Below are positions 36,363 to 47,218 of a stretch of 64,000 nt of DNA, piece by piece (within the stretch, counting starts at the first letter, position 1; every line of letters starts with the position of its first letter). The notes beneath the pieces were generated by a model. It did no database searches. It had not been told where the DNA came from and worked only from the letters and a program-made list of their open reading frames with translations. The position numbers and the translations under genes are program-made. This DNA is from Euptelea pleiosperma (taxonomy: Eukaryota; Streptophyta; Magnoliopsida; Ranunculales; Eupteleaceae), in NCBI GenBank assembly GCA_035048495.1, contig CM068544.1, positions 46,711,893-46,775,892 on the forward strand. Reading direction: 5' to 3'.

Positions 36363-37340
36363 GTGGATGCTAACCGTATGGATGTTTATTTAGTCCCTTG
36401 GTCGACCTGCAAACCAAAAATCAGCCCGATTAGTAATTTACAACCTTTGGATCTTTGCACTCAAATAATGCTCAAATTTCTATGGTTAAAATCAACCCAT
36501 GAAAATAACTTCAATCCATCGCTTATTAACCGTTGATCATGTTTATTTTTGGTGCATAGGTCCACCTAGTGATTGGCCAAACATCCATATGGTCAGTTTT
36601 CACTAATAGTATGCCACGTGGCTTGTATTGTGAGAGAAGTTTTACTCTTCTATAGGGTTTTGAGCTTTAGTTTTTGTTAGGGAGAAGCCCTTTCATTTTT
36701 TTTTTTTTTTGGTCAGGGACAGACGCCCTTACCTTTTTTTTTTATTGTTTTGTAAATGTCAAGAAAGTTTTTTCTATGTTTTTGTAAATACATTTAATTT
36801 AAACTTTTTTTCGTTAAAGAAATTTTCCATATTTGTACAATAATGCTCAAATTCCTACGGTTAAAATCAACCCATGAAAATAACTTCTATCCAACGGTAA
36901 GATATCACTAATCAGGCTGATTTTTGGTTTGTAGGGCCACGGAGTGACTGGCCAAAACATCCATACGGCCAATGTCCTCTAATAGTGTGCCACGTGGCTC
37001 GTATTGTGGGTTGTGACGGGATTCAGTCACAACATATTGTGACAGAAGTTTTACTCTGACTCTACATAGCACATTGTTTTGAGCCAGAAACGGCATCGTT
37101 TTATCTCATACCTTGGTGGATATACATATAAAAAATCAGCCTGATTGGTTATCTCTTGCCATAGACTTTAGCACTTATTTACGACTGATAATAGCCGTTG
37201 GATTCAAGCATGTTATTTTGGTATAAATCCCCGGCTAGAAATCATCAATCAAACTGATTTTTAGTGTGTATCCAACAATGGGTGAGCTCAACATCCATGC
37301 GGTCAGTGGACCTAGAAAAAGGAGCTACGTAGGGCCACAA
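36363..37340. mobile_element. G-box foldback MITE pieces upstream of bTHXc
   Basis: 36363-36650 completes the copy split by the Tourist element. 36835-37065 is a right half with GCCACGTGGC (36984) and AGAAGTTTTACTC. 37100-37340 is a diverged copy with a CATCCATGCGGTCAG arm. 36660-36830 is T-rich and unassigned. Confidence 0.6.
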
Positions 37341-37489
37341 GAGTCTTCTGCATCAAGAGACCTCTCCATCGACTGCATCAAGGGCCACACGAGTGTAGCT
37401 TATCATTCCATACAAAAGTGGGCACAGAGAGCCAAACGGTCTCACAACGCCTCTCGGACCTTATCGCTCCCTCTCTCCGTCCTTCACTC

Positions 37490-38062
37490 ATGGCGTCACT
37501 AATAACACTGGGAGCTCTTCCCATGGCCTCTCAATCACTCAATCTCTCGTCCCAACTCTCGTTTTCTCGAACTGAAACCCTAGGCGTCTCCCTCTCCACT
37601 CCGCTCATTTCAGTTTCAACTTCTGCAACTTCTTCTCAAACACTCCCTTTAGGCGAGTAATAACTATTAAAAAAGTCTCAAAAACCAGACATACACTCTC
37701 TCTCTCGACGTTTCTCTACTTTTTTGCCCTAATTTCTCTTTTTCTTCTTGTTCTTCTTCAGTTTACTGTGGTAGAGGCGATAGGAAGACTGCCAAAGGAA
37801 AACGGTTCAACCACTCGTTCGGAAACGTAAGTTTGTTGCTTTTACAAAATGTTGTTTTTTGAATCTTACGAGCAACTCTGTTGTGTTGATGAAATGTTGG
37901 TTTTGATTATCGTTTTGCTAGGCGAGGCCTCGGAACAAGAAGAAGGGAAGAGGTCCTCCTAGGGTACCCGTTCCTCCTTTGCCAACAGAGCCTAAGAAAG
38001 ATCGTTTCGATGACAATGAGATCGTTAAGATTGAGATCGATGAGTCTCTGTTTTCTAGCTAA
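37490..38062 (+). CDS. RPS31: Plastid 30S ribosomal protein bTHXc (S31/PSRP4), 3 exons, 122 aa
   Basis: Exons 37490-37652, 37762-37826 and 37922-38062 give a Ser/Thr-rich transit peptide ([20 protein letters not shown]) and then [34 protein letters not shown], and an acidic tail [13 protein letters not shown]. The [13 protein letters not shown] core is the THX (S31) signature. The protein binds 16S rRNA in the head of the small ribosomal subunit, and the tail and transit peptide favour the chloroplast form over the mitochondrial one. Intron 1 must begin GCGAGT after ...TTA G, since the nearest GT donor would put exon 2 out of frame with an early stop; it is therefore a GC-AG intron. The 5' flank is foldback-transposon sequence up to about 150 bp before the ATG. 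The last exon is duplicated at 38.6 kb. Confidence 0.93.
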
Positions 38063-38421
38063 GAAGCGATCTGGTTCGTTTTCTGTTAATGACTTGATGT
38101 AATTTCTCAACCTTAAAATCTTTATGTTGTTTCGACATTTGCTTCTTTGAATTTTTAATTGCCAATTTGAATCTTTTATGGTGTCTTTGTGCTAAGAATA
38201 GAAGGATTTGCTAGCCGGAATATTCGCACTTGACTTTAATATTTTAGTATCTCAATGGACTAGTATCTTTGATTTAATGCAGTTTAGGCATTCTATTATA
38301 AGTCTCAATGAAATAAACAGCAATTCCAAAAATTTGCATTTGCTGTGTCCACATAGGTGCATATGAAAATCATAATACAAATATTTTCAGGAGCTAGGGA
38401 GCAAATCTGAACAAAATCTAA

Positions 38422-39044
38422 GGGCGTGTTTGATTGCAAAGAAAATTTTCCTGAGAAAATTCAAATTTGGGAAATGCCTTAAATGGCTGATTGATTGCAA
38501 CTGAGAACACATATTTCAATCATGTGAGAAAATAAAGGCGGTGGAAATGAATTCTCACCTATCTGGGTGGGAAATGAATTCCGGGCTTAGTAAGGAAAAT
38601 TATCCAGATTTAAATGGCTTGGTAGGGAAGAGGTCCTCCTAGGGTACCCCTTCCTCCTTTGCCAACATAGCCTAAGAAAGATCGTTTCTATGACAATGAG
38701 ATTGTTAAGATTGAGATCGACGAGTCTCTGTTTTCTAGCTATGTAGCGATCTGATTCGTTTTCTGTTAATGACTTAATGTTATTTCAAATTCATTTGGGA
38801 AATGCCTTACATGGCTGATTGATTGCAACTGAGAACACATTTCAATCATGTGAGAAAATAAAGGCGGTGGAAATGAATGCTCACCTATCTGGATGGGAAA
38901 TGAATTCCGGGCTTAGTAAGGAAAATTATCCAGATTTAAATGGCTTGTTAGGGAAAATTATACAGATTTAAGGCTATCTAACAATTGACAGTTGTGTTTT
39001 CCCAAGGAAAATGCAATCTTCCGACTTGGCAATCAAACACACTC
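38422..39044. mobile_element. Tourist-like MITE holding the bTHXc exon fragment
   Basis: Ends GGGCGTGTTTGATTGC and its near inverse GCAATCAAACACACTC are flanked by TAA on both sides. The interior contains a 160-bp segment twice (38464-38628, 38796-38953) with the bTHXc fragment between. TIR and TSD fit PIF/Harbinger-type MITEs; a hAT origin is less likely. Confidence 0.6.
38622..38790 (+). pseudogene. Duplicated 3' exon fragment of bTHXc
   Basis: This stretch repeats the last-exon sequence of bTHXc from GRGPPRVP to the stop region, about 90% identical by eye, with an in-frame stop (CCAACATAG in place of CCAACAGAG), a DD to YD change, and loss of the original stop (TATGTA in place of TAAGAA). 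It lies between two copies of a 160-bp segment (38464-38628 and 38796-38953), so exon and segment were duplicated together and about 350 bp was lost from the second copy. It has no start or upstream exons. Confidence 0.88.
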
Positions 39045-39493
39045 TAAGGGAAATGCTAGTCCATTGCTAGAAGTGTTTATCTCAAAGTGAAGTCTCTCCA
39101 TACTCACTGGAGAGGCACTAAAATCTTGTTGTGAGATCTGAAAGTGACACTTGTTGCTTTGATTTTCCCTCCTTCGATACCTTGGCCTTTACTTTGAACC
39201 GTAGGATTATTCGTGCCATGTAAGTGTATATCTATATAGTCTTGTATAAGTCTTGCATACGTGGGTTAACAATGGTAGTGTGGAAAGAAGAGGTATACAG
39301 AGACTTAAAAGGAGGTACAAGCCTAGAACCTTCGCCTACTGACTCGCTTGCCTACCAAAAAGAAAAACAAAAGGAAAAATTACCAAGATGATAAGATGCA
39401 ATGGACAGGGCTTTCTACCCCAAGGTTGCACCCTTTCTTTTAATATTGCTACCTCACTCTTGCTCCAAAGCTCCTCTTGCTGATTGCCTAATT
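39045..39493. other. Intergenic, nothing recognised
   Basis: Unique-looking AT-rich sequence between the Tourist-like MITE and the GAGGCG element. Confidence 0.3.
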
Positions 39494-39502
39494 ACCACTA
39501 TC

Positions 39503-40341
39503 AAAGTTTAAAAAGGATAGTTCGGGAATTGAGATGTTTTGTATCAAAAAGGCGAGGCGTAGCCTCGAGGCCGTACCGAGGCGTAAGCCTTATTTAAGCC
39601 TCAATTATTTTTAAAAAGTGCTTAAAAAATTCTAAAAAAAATATAATTAATTCTACAAAAATCAGAAACAGCATATCATGTGAAAAAATAACTTAAATAA
39701 GCATAAAAGTAATTGAGGCTATAACTTTTGACTTAGGAGCGACGTTGTAAGGAATGTTTGAAAAAAAAAAGAGTTTCTTAGATACCCCTCTCACCATCTT
39801 CAATCATACTATAAAAAAAAACAACAAAAACAAACAATTAAAGAAGGAAAAATAATAAAATTTTGCATGTATTTATGAAAAATAAGGTACAAACCCAAAA
39901 TATGGTCACGTACCTCAAAAACACTTCAATGCTTTAATTTCTTGCTTGAGTTTGGTGAGGTTCCTCACAAGAAAACCATAGGAAGTGACGGATTATGATT
40001 CCGATAAGATTTGAGCTCTCTATGAGAAGATCTCTAAAATGGGAAAAACTAGGGTTCAAAGAGTAGAGTTAGGATTCTCTAAAAAAAAGAATTTTGGATA
40101 ATCCAATATAGACCTTTTAGGTTGTTTTAAGCATAAAAGAGTAATAGAGGGGGTATTTTGGACAAAAAAAAAAGAAGCAAAAAGAAAAAGAAAAAAATGG
40201 CCCCATAGTTTAGGGATTTACTGCATAAATTGAGGCTTAAGCCTCAGTTGCACCTCGAGAGGCGTACGCCTCACTCAACTGAGGCTTAAACCTCAGTTCT
40301 GTACCTCGAGGCGTACGCCTCTTCCGCTTTTTTAAACCATG
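39503..40341. mobile_element. GAGGCG foldback element, MULE-like (9-bp TSD, 8/9)
   Basis: Ends AAAGTTTAAAAAGG / TTTTTTAAACCATG resemble the AACGG family, but the arms are made of GAGGCGTACGCCTC palindromes (39550-39600 and 40228-40325) around 620 bp of AT-rich centre. ACCACTATC (39494-39502) and ACCACTATT (40342-40350) flank it. Confidence 0.8.
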
Positions 40342-40545
40342 ACCACTATTATGATTCCATAATGACTTCATTTCACACTCTTTCCAAATAAATAAAAAAG
40401 GACCTAACTACTAAGTTATTTTTATATTTTTATTCAAATGTAGAACATATTTTGGATCCCTCAATACTATTTTAGAAGCACATTTTAGGAGGATCCTAAC
40501 TATTTTGAAGTAAGAGACAAAAGCTTCCAAGGAGCTACCTAATTT

Positions 40546-40708
40546 TGTTGTTCGGTGGGACTGGTTGATCTCTTAAGTAGGGTTTCTTTTTATGGGTCAG
40601 TAGGCTGTGTTTGTGGCTTTGGGCCTTGGCCTTTTTTGATTGTACAGATTTTCAGGGCTTCCTCAGCCCTCTTTTTAATATTTTTTCCCTTTTACCGATA
40701 AAAAAAAA
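40546..40708 (+). mobile_element. 5'-truncated L1-type LINE 3' end with 13-bp TSD
   Basis: About 163 bp with a CTCTTTTTAAT...TTACCGAT 3' end and an A run, as in plant L1 LINE 3' UTRs. The direct repeat AGCTACCTAATTT flanks it at 40533-40545 and 40709-40721. It is too short to hold coding sequence. Confidence 0.8.
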
Positions 40709-41030
40709 AGCTACCTAATTTCTTAGTCCTAGCTACAATGCTAGATATTGCACATGATGAAGTCAAGAAAGAAATTCCCTACTTCAAACACTATATCGAA
40801 CTTGTTGTTTCCGAATACACTGTGATCTTCTCCAACATACTATTGCTTTTACTTGTTATTCCTAATGCTAAACAACATCAATCCAGTGTCCAAGTAGCTT
40901 ATCCTTCAGCTCCTCCACTCATACCTTTAGTCATCTTTTCAGTTTCCAATTTTTGAGTGCTAAAGTGATATGGAGAAGGCATTGCAGAGCTGTTCCCATA
41001 ATTAGAATAGGACATAATGGATGATGTTCT

Positions 41031-41116
41031 CGACATAGTTCTAAACAGAGTCGGATGGTGAAATAGGATTCATGTTGCCAACCCCAAACATTTGGGATAA
41101 GGAATATATGATGATG
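41031..41116 (+). mobile_element. 5'-truncated RTE-type LINE fragment with 17-bp TSD
   Basis: An 86-bp insert with the GAGTCGGATGGTGAAATAGG and CCAAACATTTGGGATAAGG motifs and a short TGATGATG tail, characteristic of RTE-clade LINE 3' ends in plants. The perfect direct repeat ATAATGGATGATGTTCT lies at 41014-41030 and 41117-41133. Confidence 0.82.
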
Positions 41117-41133
41117 ATAATGGATGATGTTCT

Positions 41134-42420
41134 ATTCTAAGTATGGGGAATAAAGAGCTAAGAAAACCATCCTAAATTCAATATTTCCTCAGAAATTCAA
41201 TCAGCTAATAAAATAGATGAGGTTCTGAAAAGGCCTGTAGCAGGTGAGATTTTTGAGATGTAATCTGATTTATAATTTCACCAATATTATAAGATGAAAT
41301 TGGACAAAGGAAAATAAGATTGAACTGCCTGGTATGTTATACGATTGAAGGAGTGATATGGCAACTGGCAAGTTTATGTTCAAAGCAACTTTAATTTGTT
41401 GCCATTAGTTTTGTGTGACTGGAAAGTGAGCTGGGTCCAAGCCCTTGGTTGGATTCTTATCATGTTTGTTGAATATGGATACATGGACTTGGACTCTGCA
41501 TCTAATGTCTAGGACTAATTCGTGCTCTTTTTACCATGGTAAATGGAAAATCTGGTTTCATTCTCTTGTTTTCACCTTCCTTTCTGCTGGGCTGCTGAAT
41601 ATTTCATGTTGACTTCTCTTGTTGATAAGATGTTGGCTGCTATCAAAATATTTTACTGTTTAAAGTATGGGCTTTGGGCTACTCAAACTTTGATCTTGAA
41701 CTTTACAAATGCTTGAAATGGATGTGGTCTTGGACTATACATCTTCAGATAACCAACAGAATCATTGCAAGTGCTGGTTGAAGTTGTCATTGTAAATTAT
41801 TTCTTCTCAGATGGGTCTCAGCCTTTTATGGTTTCTTAAAGCATCTCCACTTCCTTGTTTGAGGTCCATTATATGCGACCGAATTTAAGCTCTTTGAATG
41901 GGTTTTATTTGTATTATTATGGTTGCGGTGCTTTCTGATATCATTTTTGGATGAAATGAACATGAGAACCAAAGGAAGGTATGCCCTTCTATGCTTAACA
42001 ACAGTTACATCTTCCATGCAATCAGCTGGTTATGCACAGAAACTCATTGGATGGGGGGGGGGGGGGGGCTTGTTTGAGAAAAAGGGCCACTTGTGTTGTC
42101 TTTATCAATCTGAAAATGAAAGTTACCCTTTAGTTCTGAGCTTCATCAAGTAAATAGTCTTACTTGATACCTGTTCTTCAATTTTTCTTGGATATCTGTG
42201 ATTGAATTTCCCATCTTTTTGAATATAAGAGAGATGGAGATTCTGAAAAGCTCTCGAAAATGATTTTCTTGAATTGTGACTTCAATATGTTGACAAAGAA
42301 GTCATGACTTATTCTGGACCATTGTGCATTTGATTTTATTTTTTTCAATTTTTCATGGTCCAAATATAAGATAAGTTTGGGTATTTACGATCATGCAATT
42401 GGGTCAACTTTTGACCGAAG
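41134..42420. other. Intergenic, nothing recognised
   Basis: Non-repetitive, with a run of 17 G at about 42052-42068 as the only landmark. No ORF over 80 codons resembles a protein. Confidence 0.3.
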
Positions 42421-42424
42421 ATAT

Positions 42425-42655
42425 CTTGCTGGGACCCATTAACAATTGGTCCGATGCGTATCATGTTTATGGCAGAGCAAGGAGGAATCTTCCCCATCTT
42501 CCCATTTGTTGTTGAATATTACTCTTTTGTTAATGTCTTGCTGGGACCCATTAACAACTGGTCCCAACCCACCTGGATGCGTGTGATGTTTACGGCAGAA
42601 GCAAGGAGGAAGCTTCCCCATCTTCCCATTTGTTGTTGAATATACTCTTTTGTAA
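42425..42655. repeat. 112-bp tandem duplication
   Basis: Units start at 42425 and 42537 (CTTGCTGGGACCCATTAACA; CTTCCCCATCTTCCC). A weaker third copy is near 42990-43070 (GGTTCCCAACCCACGTGGAT). Confidence 0.8.
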
Positions 42656-43459
42656 ATTTCTCTAGACATTTTTTTGATATGTTGAGAATATTTACATTAT
42701 ATAGTAAGGAGAGACATCCAATTTATCTGATTAATCCTTTGTGATCTTTGCATGGCTGCTGGAGAAAGATCCATAGTTACTGATCAAAAAGATTAAGAAA
42801 CCCCCAATAATTTTATTATTACCATGTTTTAAATAGAAGATTGGAGAACTTGTTCACATAATATATGAAATTTAACCATCTGATCATTAGAACTTCTAGA
42901 CTCTGCCATATTTTTCAGATTGTCCAAAGGAGAAGGATAGTTAGGAACTTAGGATTCATTGGGTTTTTTATCAGTATCTCATTTTTGGGAACCATCAAAT
43001 GGTGGTTCCCAACCCACGTGGATGCGTGCCAGACGTTTACAAAAGAGGCAGGATGGACAGTTACTTTCCATCCTGAACATATTTAGAGGATGTATGAATA
43101 GAAGGACATGCATTCTTTCTCCAATGAATCCTTTAATGACTTTTGCTTGGGTGCTGGAGAAACTCTGATGATTTATTGCTACTTTATTCTGATTAGAATA
43201 GTGGAGGAGTCGTCATTATAGATGAACAATATCTATTTATTGAAGGTTCGAACCTTGAGATTCCACACAATGTATTCTGACTTTGTCTTTAACCACCAAA
43301 ACTGAAAACAAATGGAAGCATGAAATATTCCATATTGCCGCCTTCCCCATTTTTTATTGGGAGAGTTGACCGTCTCAACTCCTTTGGTGTTCATCTTCTT
43401 CTCTTGGGATTTTGAATAAAAAACAATAGTTTGCCATGTTCAAATTGTGCATGAACTAG

Positions 43460-43690
43460 AATTCTTCAGGCCATGAAGAACACATCTCGGAACATGTCAG
43501 AGACAACTGAGGAATATGATGAAGAGAGCCCTTGCACTATCAGCACAGAGGTCCAAAGGAAAGGGTCGTGTGGATTATCAAGTACCAGAAACCTCTGTAT
43601 TTATCTTCGTCTTCGTTATTTTCTCTCTTCTCTTCATTTGCTGTTTCATGTCTGTCATTCTCTTCTTCCATCAAAAGTAGCAGTTTGCTA
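43460..43690 (+). other. Unassigned short ORF with a hydrophobic tail
   Basis: One frame reads MMKRALALSAQRSKGKGRVD then YQVPETSVF and about 25 hydrophobic residues (IFSLLFICCFMSVILFF) before a stop. It could be a small tail-anchored protein or chance coding in a decayed region. No homologue is recognised and no clear promoter or upstream exon is seen. Confidence 0.2.
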
Positions 43691-44230
43691 GAACTCATGA
43701 AAGGAGGGAATACTTACCTAGGAGATTATTTGACATGGAGAATACCAGTCTGGTGGTCCATTTCATGGATTACAGTGGTTCAACCATAATCAAGACTATA
43801 CTCTATGGGTGAAACCAACAATTGCATTCACGGGTCCACGTCAGGGATGATCATAAATCCATTTGACCCCCCACCAATAATTGTGGATCAGATGGCCTTA
43901 GTGGGTATGACTCAGATGGCAGCTTTGTGGAAGAAGAGTCCAGTTTCCCAAATAGGACAACAAGATTGGAACAGGATAGGAGAACAAAGTCATTTAGGAT
44001 CATGATCTGATACAAATCTCAAGCCAAATTGATGGTGACGATATTATTTCAATAATTCAGTTCAAAAGTTTTCATTGAAACAATCAAAATTTGAGATTTA
44101 TTGCAAGGAGTAAAATATTGATTCCTCACCTTCAATGAGTTACATTTAAAAACAATTTTCTTATTTACATAGGAAAAAAAGAATCGTGGAATGGGAAAAT
44201 AATCCATAGCCATCAAATCAGACTGCTTAT
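43690..44230. other. Intergenic, 3' of the glycosyltransferase
   Basis: Unassigned; 44049-44230 is probably the 3' UTR of the minus-strand gene. Confidence 0.3.
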
Positions 44231-45553
44231 TCAAGTATTGTATATACGTTCACAGAGAACACAGTGATCAGATATTAAACGACCCATGATGCTCCCTTCC
44301 TCGATTCTCAATCTGCTACTTTGTTTGTTCCACAGGTGAATCCCGTATGTCTCTCCACTTAGCTGAAGCAGTTTTGCTTCTACCCATTTTGACTTGTCCG
44401 GATTATCTGGCTTCTGGAAAAACCCACCTATCCTGTTCCAATCCACCGGATAAAAGGTCATCGGTGGCAAGACTGTAAAGTTATAACCTGGTCTTTTGCT
44501 CACCCTTGAAACCACCCTTGAAACCAGGTACGGTCCGTTATGCCCCCATTTGTTTCCGTCAAAAGTGAGTGAGAATTCCTCTATAAACTTGAACAGAAGT
44601 GGGTGGTTCTTATCGAAAATCAAAACTGCGTTGTTTAGTCGGGTCCAGTTCCTGTACTCCACGTCCATGCTTTGTGCTGCAATTGAGTTCCTCAGACCAG
44701 AAAACTTCTTTAGGACTACAAAGTCCGTGTCTAAGTACACACCCCCGTACTTGTATAGGACAGCAAGCCTGAGCAGATTGGATAGATTCTGAGGTAATGG
44801 AATCTCACCTGGGTCCTTGTTCCCCTTCTTTATCTCATCAAACCAAGCTTCAGCTGGGGTGTTCTTGAACAGAAACGGCAAGTCCGGTGCAAGCGGAAGC
44901 ACCTTAAACCCACGTTCTGTTAGCGGTTTCAGGATCTGGTTTCCACGTTTGGAATCCATAGTCCGTGAGAGAATCATCAAGCATCCATGAGGGTGGGCTT
45001 TGAAGAGGCTCTCCAAGGCAAAGAACTCTCTTTGACGAAATGATCTCACTGGAGAAATCCATGTCATGAAGAACTGAACCTCGCACCGTTGGCCAAAGAA
45101 CTTCTGAGCTCGCCCTGCAAATTGCTGGGTTAACCCAGTAGACTGGAATATCTCAAACTCCGGCAGCTTTTTCCTGAACCACACGATCCTTTCTTCCTCT
45201 GTTACATTGATTGGGGGAATTAGAGGGATATAATCTTCTTCAACCTCTTCTTTCACCGAAAGCAGTGGTAGTGGTGAAGGATTCAATCTAAGTTGCGCAT
45301 GAACTTTGGGTGACGGGAAGATCCGAGTCGGTCTTTTTGCTTTTAAGGCAATATAATGGAGGGAGAGATTGCAGAAGATACTACCTGCAAGGAGGATAAC
45401 GAAGAAGAGAGCAGCAAAGAAGAGGGAGGAGGATCTTGTGTGACTGAGTCGTCGGAAATTGAACATGTTTGCCATAATTCTTTTGGGTGGATGGAGAAGT
45501 GAAAATTTTGGGAAGTTATGGAGATGAACGAAGAGCTCAAGAGGAGCTTTCAT
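44231..45553 (-). CDS. Type II membrane glycosyltransferase, GT32 / alpha-1,4-glycosyltransferase-like
   Basis: A single-exon reading frame of 440 codons. The family transfers a sugar from UDP-sugar in the Golgi; plant members are often labelled lactosylceramide 4-alpha-galactosyltransferase-like, though their true acceptors are mostly unknown. Seen: one hydrophobic anchor at about 43-63 (LFFAALFFVILLAGSIF), a stem, the glycosyltransferase DXD domain with NLLRLAVLYKYGGVYLDTDF (DTD at 275-277, metal and nucleotide-sugar binding), then NAVLIFDKNHPLLFKFIEEF, WGHNGPYLVSRV and FYPVDWNRI, all typical of the C-terminal A4GALT-like domain. Met27 and Met30 are alternative starts; Met30 (MFNFRRLSHTRSS, position 45466) looks most like family N-termini. 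No intron is needed. A G-box foldback element sits about 250 bp upstream in its promoter region. Confidence 0.92.
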   Translation of the reverse strand: MKAPLELFVHLHNFPKFSLLHPPKRIMANMFNFRRLSHTRSSSLFFAALFFVILLAGSIFCNLSLHYIALKAKRPTRIFPSPKVHAQLRLNPSPLPLLSVKEEVEEDYIPLIPPINVTEEERIVWFRKKLPEFEIFQSTGLTQQFAGRAQKFFGQRCEVQFFMTWISPVRSFRQREFFALESLFKAHPHGCLMILSRTMDSKRGNQILKPLTERGFKVLPLAPDLPFLFKNTPAEAWFDEIKKGNKDPGEIPLPQNLSNLLRLAVLYKYGGVYLDTDFVVLKKFSGLRNSIAAQSMDVEYRNWTRLNNAVLIFDKNHPLLFKFIEEFSLTFDGNKWGHNGPYLVSRVVSRVSKRPGYNFTVLPPMTFYPVDWNRIGGFFQKPDNPDKSKWVEAKLLQLSGETYGIHLWNKQSSRLRIEEGSIMGRLISDHCVLCERIYNT

Positions 45554-45806
45554 GGCGGGCGAACCAAAGAGGCATGGGAAGGCCGAACAGAGAGAGGCTT
45601 GGAGGTATTATTGTAGGAGTTCATAATTAATATGTAGTCCGGATTGATCTGCTTTGATTTTTAAAACGTGTATTTCTTAGAGACGAAATTGGCAGTCGTC
45701 GCCGTCAGTGACGTAAGAATTTGAAGTCAAAGGGTGGAAGGATTGGCTGCTTCTATTGGGAAGCCACGTAGGGAAGAGAGGCTTCTGTGTATAACTTTGA
45801 TGGCAG

Positions 45807-46170
45807 ACGTCCCTCATCAACGTTGATGACTTGATGACGGACAACAGTATGAGAAACGTGGCACACTCTTAGAGATCGCTGACCGTATGGATGTTTGCCC
45901 CAACCCTAGGTGGACCTATACACCAAAGAATAGCCTGATTAGTGATTTCTAAGCATTTGATTATAGTCGTTTTCATTGCTTGATTTTTAACCATGATTAG
46001 AGAATTATTTGGGGTACTAAGATCCAAAGGTTTGAAATCACTAATCCGGCTGAGTTTTGGTACGTAGGTACACCTAGGGATGGGACAAACATCCATACAG
46101 TCATTGGTCTCTAAAAGTTTAACACGTGGCTCATACGGTGGTTCGTCTTGAACTTCCGTCATCGAGACTT
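45807..46170. mobile_element. G-box foldback MITE upstream of the glycosyltransferase
   Basis: Left GAAACGTGGCACACTCTTAG and GACCGTATGGATG; right CATCCATACAGTC and ACACGTGGC. Outer arms carry CCGTCATCGA-type sequence. Confidence 0.65.
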
Positions 46171-46499
46171 TTAGCGTCTCTCGAAGCTTCATTGAAGTCT
46201 ACTGATGAATTATTAATCTTCGGTGTTTCCCATGGGTTACATTGGACACCGGCGGGAATCTTGGCGAGCACATCTGGTCCGTAGGTTAATGGCCTTGGGA
46301 ATGTACATCGCCCGATATGTTCTGGATGTGGACCCCGGACCGGAGTCAATTTTTACCTTTTTTTTTTTTTTTTGTAATCTTGATATGAGGTTGGTTTTCG
46401 CGTTGTCCCGGACACATGGCCCACTTGTAGATTGAGCCGGTGCGTTCAATTGGTTGGTGGGCCATTTGTTTGTGACAATGCTGTTTCCTTTCTCGAGTT

Positions 46500-46695
46500 A
46501 AGTTCTAACGTATCCAAGTGCTTTTTGTAACGTACCCAGGTGAGTTTTTTTTTAAGATTCCTTTTTTAATTTTTAAAAAAGCACTCGGGTACGTGCCGAG
46601 AACTCCGTGGTGTTATACCTTACAAAGTCCACGTGCCAAGAACTCTGAGGATGGTCAGGTAGCTACCTGACCAGCGGTGGTCATGCAAGTTTTAC
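46500..46695. mobile_element. Degraded relative of the hairpin MITE
   Basis: Holds ACGTATCCAAGTGCTTTTT, CACTCGGGTACGTGCCGAG and GTGCCAAGAACTC, pieces of the hairpin arms, with GTTTTAC at its right edge. No target duplication is seen. Confidence 0.45.
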
Positions 46696-46781
46696 GCTGT
46701 GTGTTCAGACATGAAGAACTAAAGTACATTTACCTTAAATGATAGATTGAAAGTATGGTACGGTTAGAGCGGGATGTTTCC

Positions 46782-47157
46782 GAGTAAAACTTGTCACAAG
46801 ATGTTGTGACCGAAGCCGGTCACAATCACAACCCACAATACGAGCCACGTGGCACACTATTAGAGGGTGCTGTCTGTATGGATGTTTGGTCAATCCCTCG
46901 GCGGACCTACAAACCTAAAATCAGCTTGATTTGTGATTTACAACCTTTGAATCTTTGGACCCAAATAACGCTCAATAATGGTCAAATTCATACGGTTAAA
47001 ATCAACCCATGAAAGGAACTTCAATACAAGGCTTAGAAATCACTAATCAGGCTGATTTTTGGTTTGCAGGTCCACCGGGGGATTGGCTAAAAATCCATAC
47101 GGTCAGCAGCCTCTAATAGTGTACCACGTGGCTCGTATCTTGTGACAACTTTTACTT
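46782..47157. mobile_element. G-box foldback MULE-like MITE, complete copy (perfect 9-bp TSD)
   Basis: Starts GAGTAAAACTTGTCACAAG and ends TTGTGACAACTTTTACT. Each arm has a CCACGTGG G-box and CTGTCTGTATGGATGTTTGG or its inverse (arm core CTGACCGTATGGATGTTTGG in other copies). GATGTTTCC flanks it at 46773-46781 and 47158-47166. This is a good reference copy for the family. Confidence 0.9.
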
Positions 47158-47218
47158 GATGTTTCCGCGTTCGGGTTCCTTGCATTGACTTGCGACGAGA
47201 ATTAGGTAATGACATCCA

